The notes beneath the pieces were generated by a model that had not been told where the DNA came from, searched no databases, and saw only the letters and a program-made list of their open reading frames with translations. A program made the position numbers and the translations under genes. Below are positions 41,569 through 48,974 of a stretch of 49,618 nucleotides of DNA, piece after piece (positions within the stretch are counted from its first letter, which is position 1; each line of letters begins with the position of its first letter). This stretch comes from Actinomycetes bacterium (GTDB lineage Bacteria; Actinomycetota; Actinomycetes; Actinomycetales; Actinomycetaceae): assembly GCA_023389315.1 (NCBI GenBank), contig JAEWEQ010000054.1:1-49618 (forward strand). Reading direction: 5' to 3'.

Positions 41569-42207
41569 CTAAATCAAACGCCCCGCGGCACTGCGGTCGG
41601 CCGCTAAATCCAACTCCGCGGCGGTTTCCATCAACGCCCCCGCGCGGCGCGTAACCATGGTCGCCAAGCGGTCGCGGTTGGAACGGATCCAGGTACTTCC
41701 GAAGGTGGCGCCCGACGCCAAAATCTTCATGGTCAACGCGGTGTCGCGCAGCAGCGTGGTCAAGTCTGCGAACTCATCGCCGTTGAGGAGGGCGTGCACG
41801 CGCCGGGCAACGTCATCCAAATCGGGAGCTTGTGCCCCGTCCTCACCGTCATCGATGCCCGCGGTGAAGGGCGCGGCCAGGCCTTCGCGGAAACGCTGGT
41901 GCACTACCTGCGGGTCGCGGTTGAACCACTCGTTGAACAGGTACAGGCGCCAAAACGCTCCGGGCAAGGTGAAAGCGGGGCTGCGTTCCCAAAGGTCGGC
42001 GACAATGTCGACACCTTCAGCGTGGATGGCGTTAACCAGGTTGTCCACCGCGCCGGGCCCGAACTCCTCATCGCACAGTCCCAGTAGGGCGCGCGCCGAC
42101 GTCATCGCCACCTGGGCGGCAGCGGCCGGATCGTCGTCGCCTTCGATCTTTTCCGCATCCTCGAAACTGAGCATGGCTGGGCGGCGCGGCACGGCGCGGT
42201 TACTCAT
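41569..42207 (-). CDS. Conserved actinobacterial hypothetical protein
   Basis: A 212-residue soluble, acidic protein with no membrane segment. The first 20 residues are variable; the middle has AEGVDIVADLWERSPAFTL, then GAFWRLYLFNEWFNRDP, which reads like a helical core with conserved aromatic residues, and the C-terminus holds TWIRSNRDRLATMVTRRAG. I cannot assign a family or function. It lies 23 bases upstream of ppk on the same strand and is probably cotranscribed with it. A divergent ABC gene starts 143 bases further on. Confidence 0.8.
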   Translation of the reverse strand: MSNRAVPRRPAMLSFEDAEKIEGDDDPAAAAQVAMTSARALLGLCDEEFGPGAVDNLVNAIHAEGVDIVADLWERSPAFTLPGAFWRLYLFNEWFNRDPQVVHQRFREGLAAPFTAGIDDGEDGAQAPDLDDVARRVHALLNGDEFADLTTLLRDTALTMKILASGATFGSTWIRSNRDRLATMVTRRAGALMETAAELDLAADRSAAGRLI

Positions 42208-42350
42208 CTTTCACTCCCCTACTGACGCTTAACTATCGTCTTTCTATTGTCCTCTATCTGCGGGCCGCTGGCGACAGATTTAGGGCGGCAATCGGGCTCG
42301 GCCTGCGGCTGTGGCAGAATTAGGACAACCGCGAAAAACGGAAGGAACCT

Positions 42351-43025
42351 ATGCTAACTGTCACCGGCGCCACCGTTTCTTACGGAACCCACACCGTCAT
42401 CGACGGCCGCGATCTCACGGTAGAGCCCGCGTCCGTGGTGGCGTTCGTCGGATCTAACGGCGCCGGGAAGTCAACCTTCCTCAAGGGCCTAGCCGGTTTC
42501 ATTCCGATGCAGTGTTCCAGCTTCACCCTGGATGGCCAACCGTGCGTCCCGTCCTCACCCATTCATCGGCGCGACACTTTCGCCATCATGGATAACTTCG
42601 CGTGGATGCGGGGCCTCACGCTGTGGGACCACTACTGCCTGCTGGGTAAACACCTGCCGCAAGAGCGGATCGTGGCGGCGATGGAGCGGTTCAATATTGA
42701 CGCTTACGCCGATCGGATGCCGTATTCGCTATCGACTGGGCAGGCTCAGCGCGCCAGTTTGGTGACCATGTTGCTGCGACCTTGGAAAGTGCTTTTCTTA
42801 GATGAGCCCGAGCAGCGTCTGGACGCGGTTTCCCAGGAGATCCTGGCCGAGGTGTTGGTGGAGGAGCTGGCTGACCGCACCGTGGTGATGGCGACTCACT
42901 CCCCGATGTTGCGCGATGAGGTGGCCACCGACTTGGTGGACCTGGATCCGCCCGCGTCCGGTGCGCCGGGCCCAGATCCGCTCCCTTCCCGCGAGCCCGA
43001 TTCCGAAGGCGGGGCGGTGCTTTAG
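42351..43025 (+). CDS. ABC transporter ATP-binding protein
   Basis: A 224-residue nucleotide-binding subunit. Walker A GSNGAGKST at about residues 34-42, signature LSTGQAQRASL near 124, Walker B VLFLDEPEQ near 146, and the switch His in MATHSPML near 187. The D-loop reads EQRLD. The Q-loop region has DNFAWMRG. Purine-rich GGAAGGAA precedes the ATG. The stop abuts the ATG of the following membrane gene, so the two form an exporter-like pair. Substrate unknown. The last 25 residues are Pro/Gly-rich and unusual. Confidence 0.93.
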   Translation: MLTVTGATVSYGTHTVIDGRDLTVEPASVVAFVGSNGAGKSTFLKGLAGFIPMQCSSFTLDGQPCVPSSPIHRRDTFAIMDNFAWMRGLTLWDHYCLLGKHLPQERIVAAMERFNIDAYADRMPYSLSTGQAQRASLVTMLLRPWKVLFLDEPEQRLDAVSQEILAEVLVEELADRTVVMATHSPMLRDEVATDLVDLDPPASGAPGPDPLPSREPDSEGGAVL

Positions 43026-44435
43026 ATGGCGGCCGGAGCGTCCCAGCGGGATTGGGATTGGCGCCAAGTTGGGCTGGACGTCAGCGGGGTTCTCAGCTAC
43101 CTGGTGATTGGGATCGCCCTGTGGGTGGGGATACTGCTGCAGTTGCGCCCGTCGTTGGTGGATTACCTGAGCTTGGGTAGCGCGGATTCGCAGGTACTGG
43201 TGGCGGTCCTGGCGGGCAGCAGCGCTTGGGCGCTGTGGGTGTTGGCCAGCCGCCTGGGGCCGGTTTCTGAAAATGCTGCCGAACTGATTTGGCTACCCTC
43301 TGCGCGTCAGCGCAACTGGCAGCTAGCGATGACGTGGCTGGCCCTGACCGCCGTGGCTTTGCTGGTGGTCATCACTTCGGTAACCCTGGTTCCCACCGGG
43401 GGCCGCTGGCTGTGGGTGCTGCTGGCGCCGCTGACTATTATGGTGGCGATTCCCGTGCTGGCCGGGGCGCAGCGTTTGGGTTGGGAGCCGTGGGCGAGGG
43501 CGATCCTGACCGGTCTGGGGGCCGCGTTGGTAGCAGCTATGGGCGGCCAGGCTATGTTCCCCGGTAGCTGGATGCCGGTGGCCTTTGCGGTAGCGGCCGC
43601 GGTTGTCGTCACCGGATTACAGATGAGCGGGCAGGCGCGACGTTTGCGCGCTCCCGCAAAAATGATTCCGCGCTGGAGCTTACTGCGCGCCGCCGCGTTC
43701 CGTGATGCGCTAACCGGGGTGACCCAGCTTTTCGATTCCACCTCCGCATTGGTGTATCAAGATACTTACTCGGTAGTGAGGAGACGTCGCTTACTGCTTC
43801 CGGCGCGGCATTTAGCTTCCCGCACCGGGGTGCGCTTGCTGGTTAGCTACCTGCTGCCCGGAGTGGTCGTGGTCATCACTGCGGCGTTCTTTGCGCGCAC
43901 CACCACCCCAACGATGGGAATGTGGTTGAGCTTAGTGGGTGGGTCATTAATCACCCAGCACTCGGCTCCGGTATGGACCGACTGGATCACCGCGCCCGCA
44001 CTGCGACGCATGTTTAATGCCCGGTGGTGGGACTCCCTGGCACTGCTGGCAGGCACGCTTTTGCCGCCCATCTTGGCGACCGTCCTCGCTACATACGCTT
44101 GCGTCAGTTTCCCGGCTGGGCACGGCGCGGCGGCGGGGGCTGGCGCTTATGTGTTGGCGACGCTGCTGCCCGCGTGGGTATTGGCCGACATTTCCATCGA
44201 GACGGCCACCACCGATAGTGACGGGGGTTTCATGGTGACCCCTGACGGGTTGGTGATGCCCACGGGGATCCTGAGCCGCTTGGGGACCGGGACAGTAGGC
44301 GCGGTTATCGTGGCCTCGGTCGCCGCGATTTGGTCGACGTTCGCCGGGCTAATGGTGCTGGCGGTGCTCGCCGCCATGGGGCTGGTTAGCGGTTTGAACC
44401 GGTGGCGCAAGGCGCACCGCGCGCGCTTAGACTAG
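43026..44435 (+). CDS. Large polytopic membrane protein paired with the ABC ATPase (DUF6297-like)
   Basis: A 469-residue membrane protein with roughly ten to twelve hydrophobic segments in pairs (about residues 20-40, 57-77, 97-125, 128-148, 155-200, then 270-300, 335-360, 365-385 and a final block 420-455). The start follows the previous stop with no gap. It resembles the actinobacterial DUF6297 family, whose genes regularly sit beside an ABC ATPase; I rely on context and layout for that name. Presumably the transmembrane half of an export or membrane-remodelling ABC system. Confidence 0.8.
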   Translation: MAAGASQRDWDWRQVGLDVSGVLSYLVIGIALWVGILLQLRPSLVDYLSLGSADSQVLVAVLAGSSAWALWVLASRLGPVSENAAELIWLPSARQRNWQLAMTWLALTAVALLVVITSVTLVPTGGRWLWVLLAPLTIMVAIPVLAGAQRLGWEPWARAILTGLGAALVAAMGGQAMFPGSWMPVAFAVAAAVVVTGLQMSGQARRLRAPAKMIPRWSLLRAAAFRDALTGVTQLFDSTSALVYQDTYSVVRRRRLLLPARHLASRTGVRLLVSYLLPGVVVVITAAFFARTTTPTMGMWLSLVGGSLITQHSAPVWTDWITAPALRRMFNARWWDSLALLAGTLLPPILATVLATYACVSFPAGHGAAAGAGAYVLATLLPAWVLADISIETATTDSDGGFMVTPDGLVMPTGILSRLGTGTVGAVIVASVAAIWSTFAGLMVLAVLAAMGLVSGLNRWRKAHRARLD

Positions 44436-44560
44436 CCTGCGACCGCGGGCAGTTAAGCTAGCCTGCGCCCGCGCGGCAGGCCCCGGCGTCGCGGCGCATC
44501 CGCGTGCCGGCAACGGTTTCGTAGGCACCGCGCATCGGCACCGCTGTTCGCGATGGTGCG

Positions 44561-45034
44561 TTAAGGCCGGCGCAGGTCTTCCACTGTCGGATCCCCCTCG
44601 CCCGGGCGTGTTTCAGCCGGGCCTGGGTCAGCCGGGCCTGGGTCAGCCGGATTCGCGACGCTTTTCTCACGCGCATTCAGGGTACGCACCGCCAGCCAGC
44701 CGATCAGGTAACCCACCAGGTCGGCCACCGCGTAGAAGGCGGCGTAAATCAGCGCCGAGGAGTTCAGTAAGACCAGGGCGGAAATGGCCGTGGTGGCAGC
44801 AACGACCAGGGCATGCAGCCACCAGCGTTGACGCTGGTAACCGGCAACCGCGCCGATGGCAACCAGAACTACCGGCAAAACAAAGAGCAACATGATGATG
44901 GCCATCCCCGTATTGGTGATCAGCGCAAAGCACACGGGGATTAAAACAGCCGGGGCTAGTAGGACTGCCAGGCGAGTCGCCGTGGGCGTGGGGGGATTAT
45001 TCTCCATATCGAAAATGCTACCAGTGAGGCCCAC
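44561..45034 (-). CDS. Small membrane protein with a C-terminal repeat tail
   Basis: A 157-residue protein (GTG at 45034; the ATG at 45007, giving MENNPPTPTATR, is equally possible). Four or five hydrophobic segments at about residues 22-38, 42-64, 70-85 and 90-115. The cytoplasmic tail contains an ADPGP repeat encoded by two 15-bp tandem units near 44620-44655. Function unknown. It converges with the DUF6297-like gene; the 125-base gap between them (44436-44560) is GC-rich with short partial repeats and no gene. Confidence 0.7.
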   Translation of the reverse strand: MGLTGSIFDMENNPPTPTATRLAVLLAPAVLIPVCFALITNTGMAIIMLLFVLPVVLVAIGAVAGYQRQRWWLHALVVAATTAISALVLLNSSALIYAAFYAVADLVGYLIGWLAVRTLNAREKSVANPADPGPADPGPAETRPGEGDPTVEDLRRP

Positions 45035-45050
45035 CTAAGTGGGCTGCCCG

Positions 45051-45632
45051 TTAGCTTTGCTGACGGAACGCTTCGGTGCGACCCCACTCATTGCGCCCCA
45101 ACTTAGAAAGGGGGTCCAAGCGCGCGAAGTCAGCTAAACCGTCCTCGGCAATAATCGACGGGTCGATGTGGACGGTTTCCACCAGCCCGTAGGTCACCAC
45201 TGACCCGCCCACGGTGGCGGTGTCGTAAGTGGAACATTCGAGGGCGGCGCGGCAGCCCACCACCATGGGGGCATCCACGTTTGGCGCTTTCAAGCATTCC
45301 AGCCCGGCGGCCTCGGCTTCGGATTCACCGTAGGCAAGGGGCTGGGAGGTCAGGGCTACCGCGGGCTGCTGCCCGGTGTGGGCGAAGTTCACCACGAACG
45401 CGCCGCGCTGGGTGGCGTTGCGGTAGGAGTCCTTGGGTTGGCGGGAGGCGAACTGCACGATCGGGGGTTCGGTGGAGACCACGGCGAACAGCGCGTAAGG
45501 TGCCAAGTTCACCGACCCGTCCTCGTTATAGGTCGACACCCAAGCGATGGGGCGCGGCACCACCAGGGACATCAGCAGTTGGTAGTTCTTCAAGCTGGTG
45601 TGATCGGCGATGTTGTGAATGACCCGGTCCAT
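45051..45632 (-). CDS. Flavin reductase-like FMN-binding protein
   Basis: A 193-residue protein of the flavin reductase-like split-barrel family. The diagnostic stretch is VVPRPIAWVSTYNEDGSVNLAPYALFAVVSTEPP (given here in part: PRPIAWVST at about 27-35, then LAPYALF), followed by KDSYRNATQRGAFVVNF. These proteins bind FMN as dimers and reduce flavins or other acceptors with NAD(P)H; the actual acceptor is unknown. AAAGAGAA stands 3-10 bases before the ATG. The next gene downstream is 17 bases away on the same strand. Confidence 0.9.
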   Translation of the reverse strand: MDRVIHNIADHTSLKNYQLLMSLVVPRPIAWVSTYNEDGSVNLAPYALFAVVSTEPPIVQFASRQPKDSYRNATQRGAFVVNFAHTGQQPAVALTSQPLAYGESEAEAAGLECLKAPNVDAPMVVGCRAALECSTYDTATVGGSVVTYGLVETVHIDPSIIAEDGLADFARLDPLSKLGRNEWGRTEAFRQQS

Positions 45633-45723
45633 GGTTCTCTTTCCGCAGGCGAGTTGGTTGAGTTTCTTCTAGCCTAGCGAAGCCAGATTTACGAGGGCGG
45701 TGGTGCCCAGTTGGCGGTCGCGG

Positions 45724-46533
45724 TCAGCTTGAAATCTTCGCACCCCTCGGACGCAAAGGCTCTCCAGAGAGCTCCAAAAGACGCCGAACTCTGCTTATTG
45801 AAAAACTAGTTTCAGCACTAATTTGGCGGATAGATGCGCCCTGTCGGTACCGGGAAGCTACACGCGCAATGAGATCCTGTTCTACGTCACTTGCTAGGCG
45901 CTGATGCGGTTCCATGAACGTCACTTCCAACGGCCCTCCAGCGTAGCCCTTGTGCACAATTCCCCGCGGAGTCACTTCGTCGCCACTCTCATCGCCCCAA
46001 ACATGCCATCCCGGTCGACGATAGCGGGCGAATAGTTCCAGCCGAGGGCCAGGACTACATGACTCTATAAGAGGGTATTGCTCATCTGGTTTTCGAGAAT
46101 GTTCTCGTTTACGGGTCTCGATAATATTAACTTGACTGCGAGCGGGAGCCAGAGTTCGCATACTTCCTTTAACACCAAAAAGTATTAGTTCAGTTGTGTT
46201 TCTGAAGTAGAATCCAACGCCCCGCCCATCCGGCCCGCCGTCTTTCCGCCGCTTAGCCCACACTATATTAGAGACATATCGAAATCCCCAGCATTTCATG
46301 ACCTCGACCCCCTCAGGAAGAAGAGCATTCGGCACCCACAAATACAAGTGCGCATTCTCAGCTGCACATTCGCGTACCGGCATCTGCTTTATGTCTTCCA
46401 AAGACATGGTGCCATACCGCCCCAAGCGCTTATGCTCCGGAGCAACTTTCCCGGTGCGATTCTGAAAACGCCACGGGGGATCAGCAAGAATGGTCCGAAA
46501 ACCACCCTCGGTTTGCGGCAAGGAGATATCCAT
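45724..46533 (-). CDS. MT-A70 family DNA adenine methyltransferase
   Basis: Probable N6-adenine methyltransferase of a restriction-modification system. The catalytic DPPW motif is at residues 18-21, directly after TILA. The AdoMet-side motifs typical of the family are LYLWVPNALLPEG and TTELILFGVKG, then the C-terminal RLELFARYRRPGWHVWGDE, where W-x-x-W/G-N/D is conserved. The last 50 residues form a helix-turn-helix (SIRQISAETSFSISRVRRLL), which is unusual for MT-A70 enzymes. The ATG has GGAGG 6 bases upstream. The endonuclease gene lies 52 bases upstream on the same strand. Base composition is poorer in GC than in the surrounding core genes, suggesting horizontal transfer. Confidence 0.9.
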   Translation of the reverse strand: MDISLPQTEGGFRTILADPPWRFQNRTGKVAPEHKRLGRYGTMSLEDIKQMPVRECAAENAHLYLWVPNALLPEGVEVMKCWGFRYVSNIVWAKRRKDGGPDGRGVGFYFRNTTELILFGVKGSMRTLAPARSQVNIIETRKREHSRKPDEQYPLIESCSPGPRLELFARYRRPGWHVWGDESGDEVTPRGIVHKGYAGGPLEVTFMEPHQRLASDVEQDLIARVASRYRQGASIRQISAETSFSISRVRRLLELSGEPLRPRGAKISS

Positions 46534-46550
46534 CTAAGCCTCCGAGCTAA

Positions 46551-46575
46551 AGATCTTTTAAGACAATCTAGATCT
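46551..46575. promoter_or_regulatory. Two AGATCT sites in the intercistronic control region
   Basis: AGATCT occurs at 46551-46556 (centre of the palindrome TAAAGATCTTTTA) and at 46570-46575 in the 52-base gap between the endonuclease stop and the methyltransferase start. If this pair recognises RGATCY or AGATCT, as the endonuclease family suggests, these could let methylation tune expression of the methyltransferase. Confidence 0.35.
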
Positions 46576-46585
46576 TAACACGAGC

Positions 46586-47287
46586 CTAGGACATTATATT
46601 CACCACTTCAGCTGGCCAGCCGTGAATACGCGGCGGATCAATCCCCACCAATAGCAGAGGGCACTGCCCTCCACCTCCAACGTTCACCATCGGCAACAGT
46701 TTGTCCCAGTGCGTCGTCGCTTTGCCATACTTCGTCTTCTGGACCATGCCTACGGCAGCCAGACACTCCAGCCATCGTTGTAGGTTCGGCCCTCGCGTGA
46801 CAATAACGCCAGCTGCAATCACGCCCTCATTGTGTAACGTGGCAAAGTTTGCAAGGTCACGATGGAAGAAAGGATCCTTATTATTCCATTCCATCTCTAC
46901 TGCGATCCCAGGGTAGGAGTTGCCTGGCCCCATAGAAAAGACGTCGATCTCATGGTTGCGTACTCTATATACGGGCTGGCCATCGATCCTCTTCTCGATG
47001 CTGACTCGATGTGTTCCCCAGCCTCTCGCCTCTAAGCCGTTATCGTGCCGCTTCGTGTGTTCAGCGCGGCTCCCACCACCTGCTGTTATCTCTTCTATCT
47101 CTATTGAAAAACCTTCAAGATTCTCAACAATATCAGCGAACAGATCAGGGAATGCTTGGCTCAGTATGACGTCCGAATATCTCGTGACCCCATATGTGTA
47201 CCCGTCTGGCAAACCGTCAACCGTTGGCGTACCCACGATTCCCGGCAGTTCTTCGTACGCATCAACTTCACCCTGGTCAGTTCCCAT
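46586..47287 (-). CDS. Type II restriction endonuclease, BglII/BstYI-like
   Basis: A 233-residue protein. I start it at the ATG 47285-47287 (MGTDQGEVDAYEELPG), which has GGGGA just upstream and a further GGAGG; a TTG 13 codons earlier is weaker. The predicted core of the PD-(D/E)xK-type fold is HEIDVFSMG followed by PGIAVEMEWNNKD, where Asp, Glu and the E-x-E/N positions sit as in BglII-like enzymes; DPFFHRDLANFATLHNEGVI is typical of that group. It precedes the methyltransferase gene on the same strand. Cleavage specificity is inference from the family. The pair is a type II system. Confidence 0.72.
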   Translation of the reverse strand: MGTDQGEVDAYEELPGIVGTPTVDGLPDGYTYGVTRYSDVILSQAFPDLFADIVENLEGFSIEIEEITAGGGSRAEHTKRHDNGLEARGWGTHRVSIEKRIDGQPVYRVRNHEIDVFSMGPGNSYPGIAVEMEWNNKDPFFHRDLANFATLHNEGVIAAGVIVTRGPNLQRWLECLAAVGMVQKTKYGKATTHWDKLLPMVNVGGGGQCPLLLVGIDPPRIHGWPAEVVNIMS

Positions 47288-47342
47288 TAGATCCCCAAAC
47301 CTCCAACCTATTGCAACCCTCGGCAATATTACCGTGCTCAGT

Positions 47343-47353
47343 AGTACCGTACT
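47343..47353. promoter_or_regulatory. Small palindrome upstream of the endonuclease gene
   Basis: AGTAC-C-GTACT, 5-bp arms with one central base, about 55 bases ahead of the endonuclease ATG. It might be a regulator site of the restriction system; no controller gene is visible. The rest of 47288-47434 holds nothing else I can identify. Confidence 0.3.
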
Positions 47354-47434
47354 GGGTTTTCTCGCGGAGGTGATGGAGCCCCTGAACTTTTACACGAGTA
47401 TGGCAGCTGGATGTGACTGCCTAAGCGCAGATCT

Positions 47435-48136
47435 ATGCCATTACACCCCGATGCGGTGGAATCTATTTACACCAATAGTCACATTCGATGCACTCCACCC
47501 CCCATCGTTGCGATTGCCGGGCCCGTGAAAGCCAACGAGTGTGCCAATCGTAAACCCACGGCAACGATCTTTGGGTCGCGCGACTTCCGAGCAGCTTCCT
47601 CCTACTCACGCTCGGCCGCGACACCCAATTACGGAATTGAACCCAGCAATGACGAAGTGGGGGTGGAACTGTGCGCACCGATGAAGAACGTCTACGCCAT
47701 CGCCCTCGGAATCTCTGACGGATTGGAAGAGGCAACCTCCATTCCGCACCACAACTTGAAGGCTGCGACATTTAGCCAAGCCGTGAAAGAGATGTCGGTC
47801 CTCTCAACGGCGCTGGGTGCCGATCCACAAACAGCATTCGGCTTAGCTGGTGTTGGAGACCTGGAAGTGACCGGCTTGTCGGGGCGGAACAAGGTGTATG
47901 GCGTTCGCTTGGGCCGCGGCGAAGATCCAAAAGCAGCCCACGCTGAGATGGAGCGCCTTGAGCAAACCGTGGAAGGTATTCCAGCTGCCGGGCTGGCTCA
48001 GCAGCTAGTTCAACAAAAGACCCCAGAGTTGGAAAAGGAACTGCCGCTTCTCGCTGCTGTGAACGATATTCTAGGAGGTGCTACTCCCGTGAAAGATCTA
48101 ATAGCGAAAGCAGTACTTCCTCGTGCCACTGACTGA
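47435..48136 (+). pseudogene. gpsA: Glycerol-3-phosphate dehydrogenase, N-terminal NAD domain missing
   Basis: From about residue 24 the 233-residue frame matches NAD(P)-dependent glycerol-3-phosphate dehydrogenase: VAIAGPVKANECANRKPTA, then ELCAPMKNVYAIALGISDG, the substrate-domain block KEMSVLSTALGADP, GVGDLEVTGLSGRNKVYG and VVEGIPAAG. Intact GpsA is about 330 residues; here roughly the first 130, with the GxGxxG Rossmann fold that binds NAD, are absent, and the region upstream is unrelated. The first 20 residues look non-homologous, so no catalytic enzyme is likely. The deletion abuts the restriction-modification pair. Its stop overlaps the DeoR gene by 14 bases, so the fragment still belongs to a former operon. 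Confidence 0.8.
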
Positions 48137-48908
48137 GCAAACGAAATTTCTCGATCCAGATTCACGCCGCCGCGCCATCATGGACCATATCCTCCAAGTT
48201 GGCGCGGCTAGCGTGGATGAACTGGCTAAACTACTCGGCGTATCGACGATGACGATTTATCGCGATACCGCAGAGTTAGAACAAGCAGAGTTACTTTCAC
48301 GCAAACGCGGGATAATCAGTGCGGCAGAATCGTCTTTGACTGAAGCCTCCTCGCACCTACGAATGAGTGTGAACGCAGAGATCAAGCAAAAGCTCGCACA
48401 AAAGGCCGCTGAATATCTACGTCGGGGCCAATCGCTGATGTTTGACGACTCATCGTCCACTCTTCCTCTAATCCCGATGCTGACGAACTATCGTCCAATA
48501 ACTTTGATAACTAACGCCGAGTTCGTTGCTAACAGGGCACGGCATCTGGACGGAGTGAAGCTACTTCTCACCGGTGGCGAGTACGAGTCCTGGGCTGATG
48601 CCTATTTCGGAGACTTAGCGGAAATGACGATAAGCCGCTTGCAGATCGACACCTGCATTATGTCTAGCACCGCTTTAACAGCGACGCACTGTTACCACCC
48701 AAATGAGCGCGTTGCGCGCCTGAAGCGGCAAATGCTAGAGGTATCGAGAGAGAAGATACTGCTGGTCGATTCCAGTAAATTCTCAAAATCTGCACTTCAC
48801 CAGGTTTGCGCGAATCGGGACTTTGATTTGGTTATCACCGACTCACACGTGCCTGAGGAAGCCGTCGAAGCTCTGGAAGCAGACGGCGCGCAAGTGGAGA
48901 TAGTCTAA
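48123..48908 (+). CDS. DeoR family transcriptional regulator
   Basis: A 261-residue sugar-phosphate-responsive repressor. The N-terminal winged helix-turn-helix is ASVDELAKLLGVSTMTIYRD at about residues 28-47, just as in DeoR/GlpR proteins. The C-terminal ISOCOT-like effector domain shows SLMFDDSSSTLPLIPML and later KILLVDSSKFSKSALHQV, which is a standard DeoR-family motif. The start is a GTG inside the end of the gpsA fragment (14-base overlap). In an intact operon it would control glycerol-3-phosphate or sugar metabolism. It converges with the GNAT gene 66 bases on. Confidence 0.9.
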   Translation: MPLTEQTKFLDPDSRRRAIMDHILQVGAASVDELAKLLGVSTMTIYRDTAELEQAELLSRKRGIISAAESSLTEASSHLRMSVNAEIKQKLAQKAAEYLRRGQSLMFDDSSSTLPLIPMLTNYRPITLITNAEFVANRARHLDGVKLLLTGGEYESWADAYFGDLAEMTISRLQIDTCIMSSTALTATHCYHPNERVARLKRQMLEVSREKILLVDSSKFSKSALHQVCANRDFDLVITDSHVPEEAVEALEADGAQVEIV

Positions 48909-48974
48909 GGTGACAGGATCACCGGCTTTCGCTTGCGCGATCGAACAAACGAATTTTGGGGAAATGTCGCCAGG

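Noticed and set aside
44436..44676. Short Arg-rich minus-strand frame after the DUF6297-like gene
   Set aside because: Encodes repeats of the GC-rich spacer and overlaps the membrane protein gene in another frame; no start signal.
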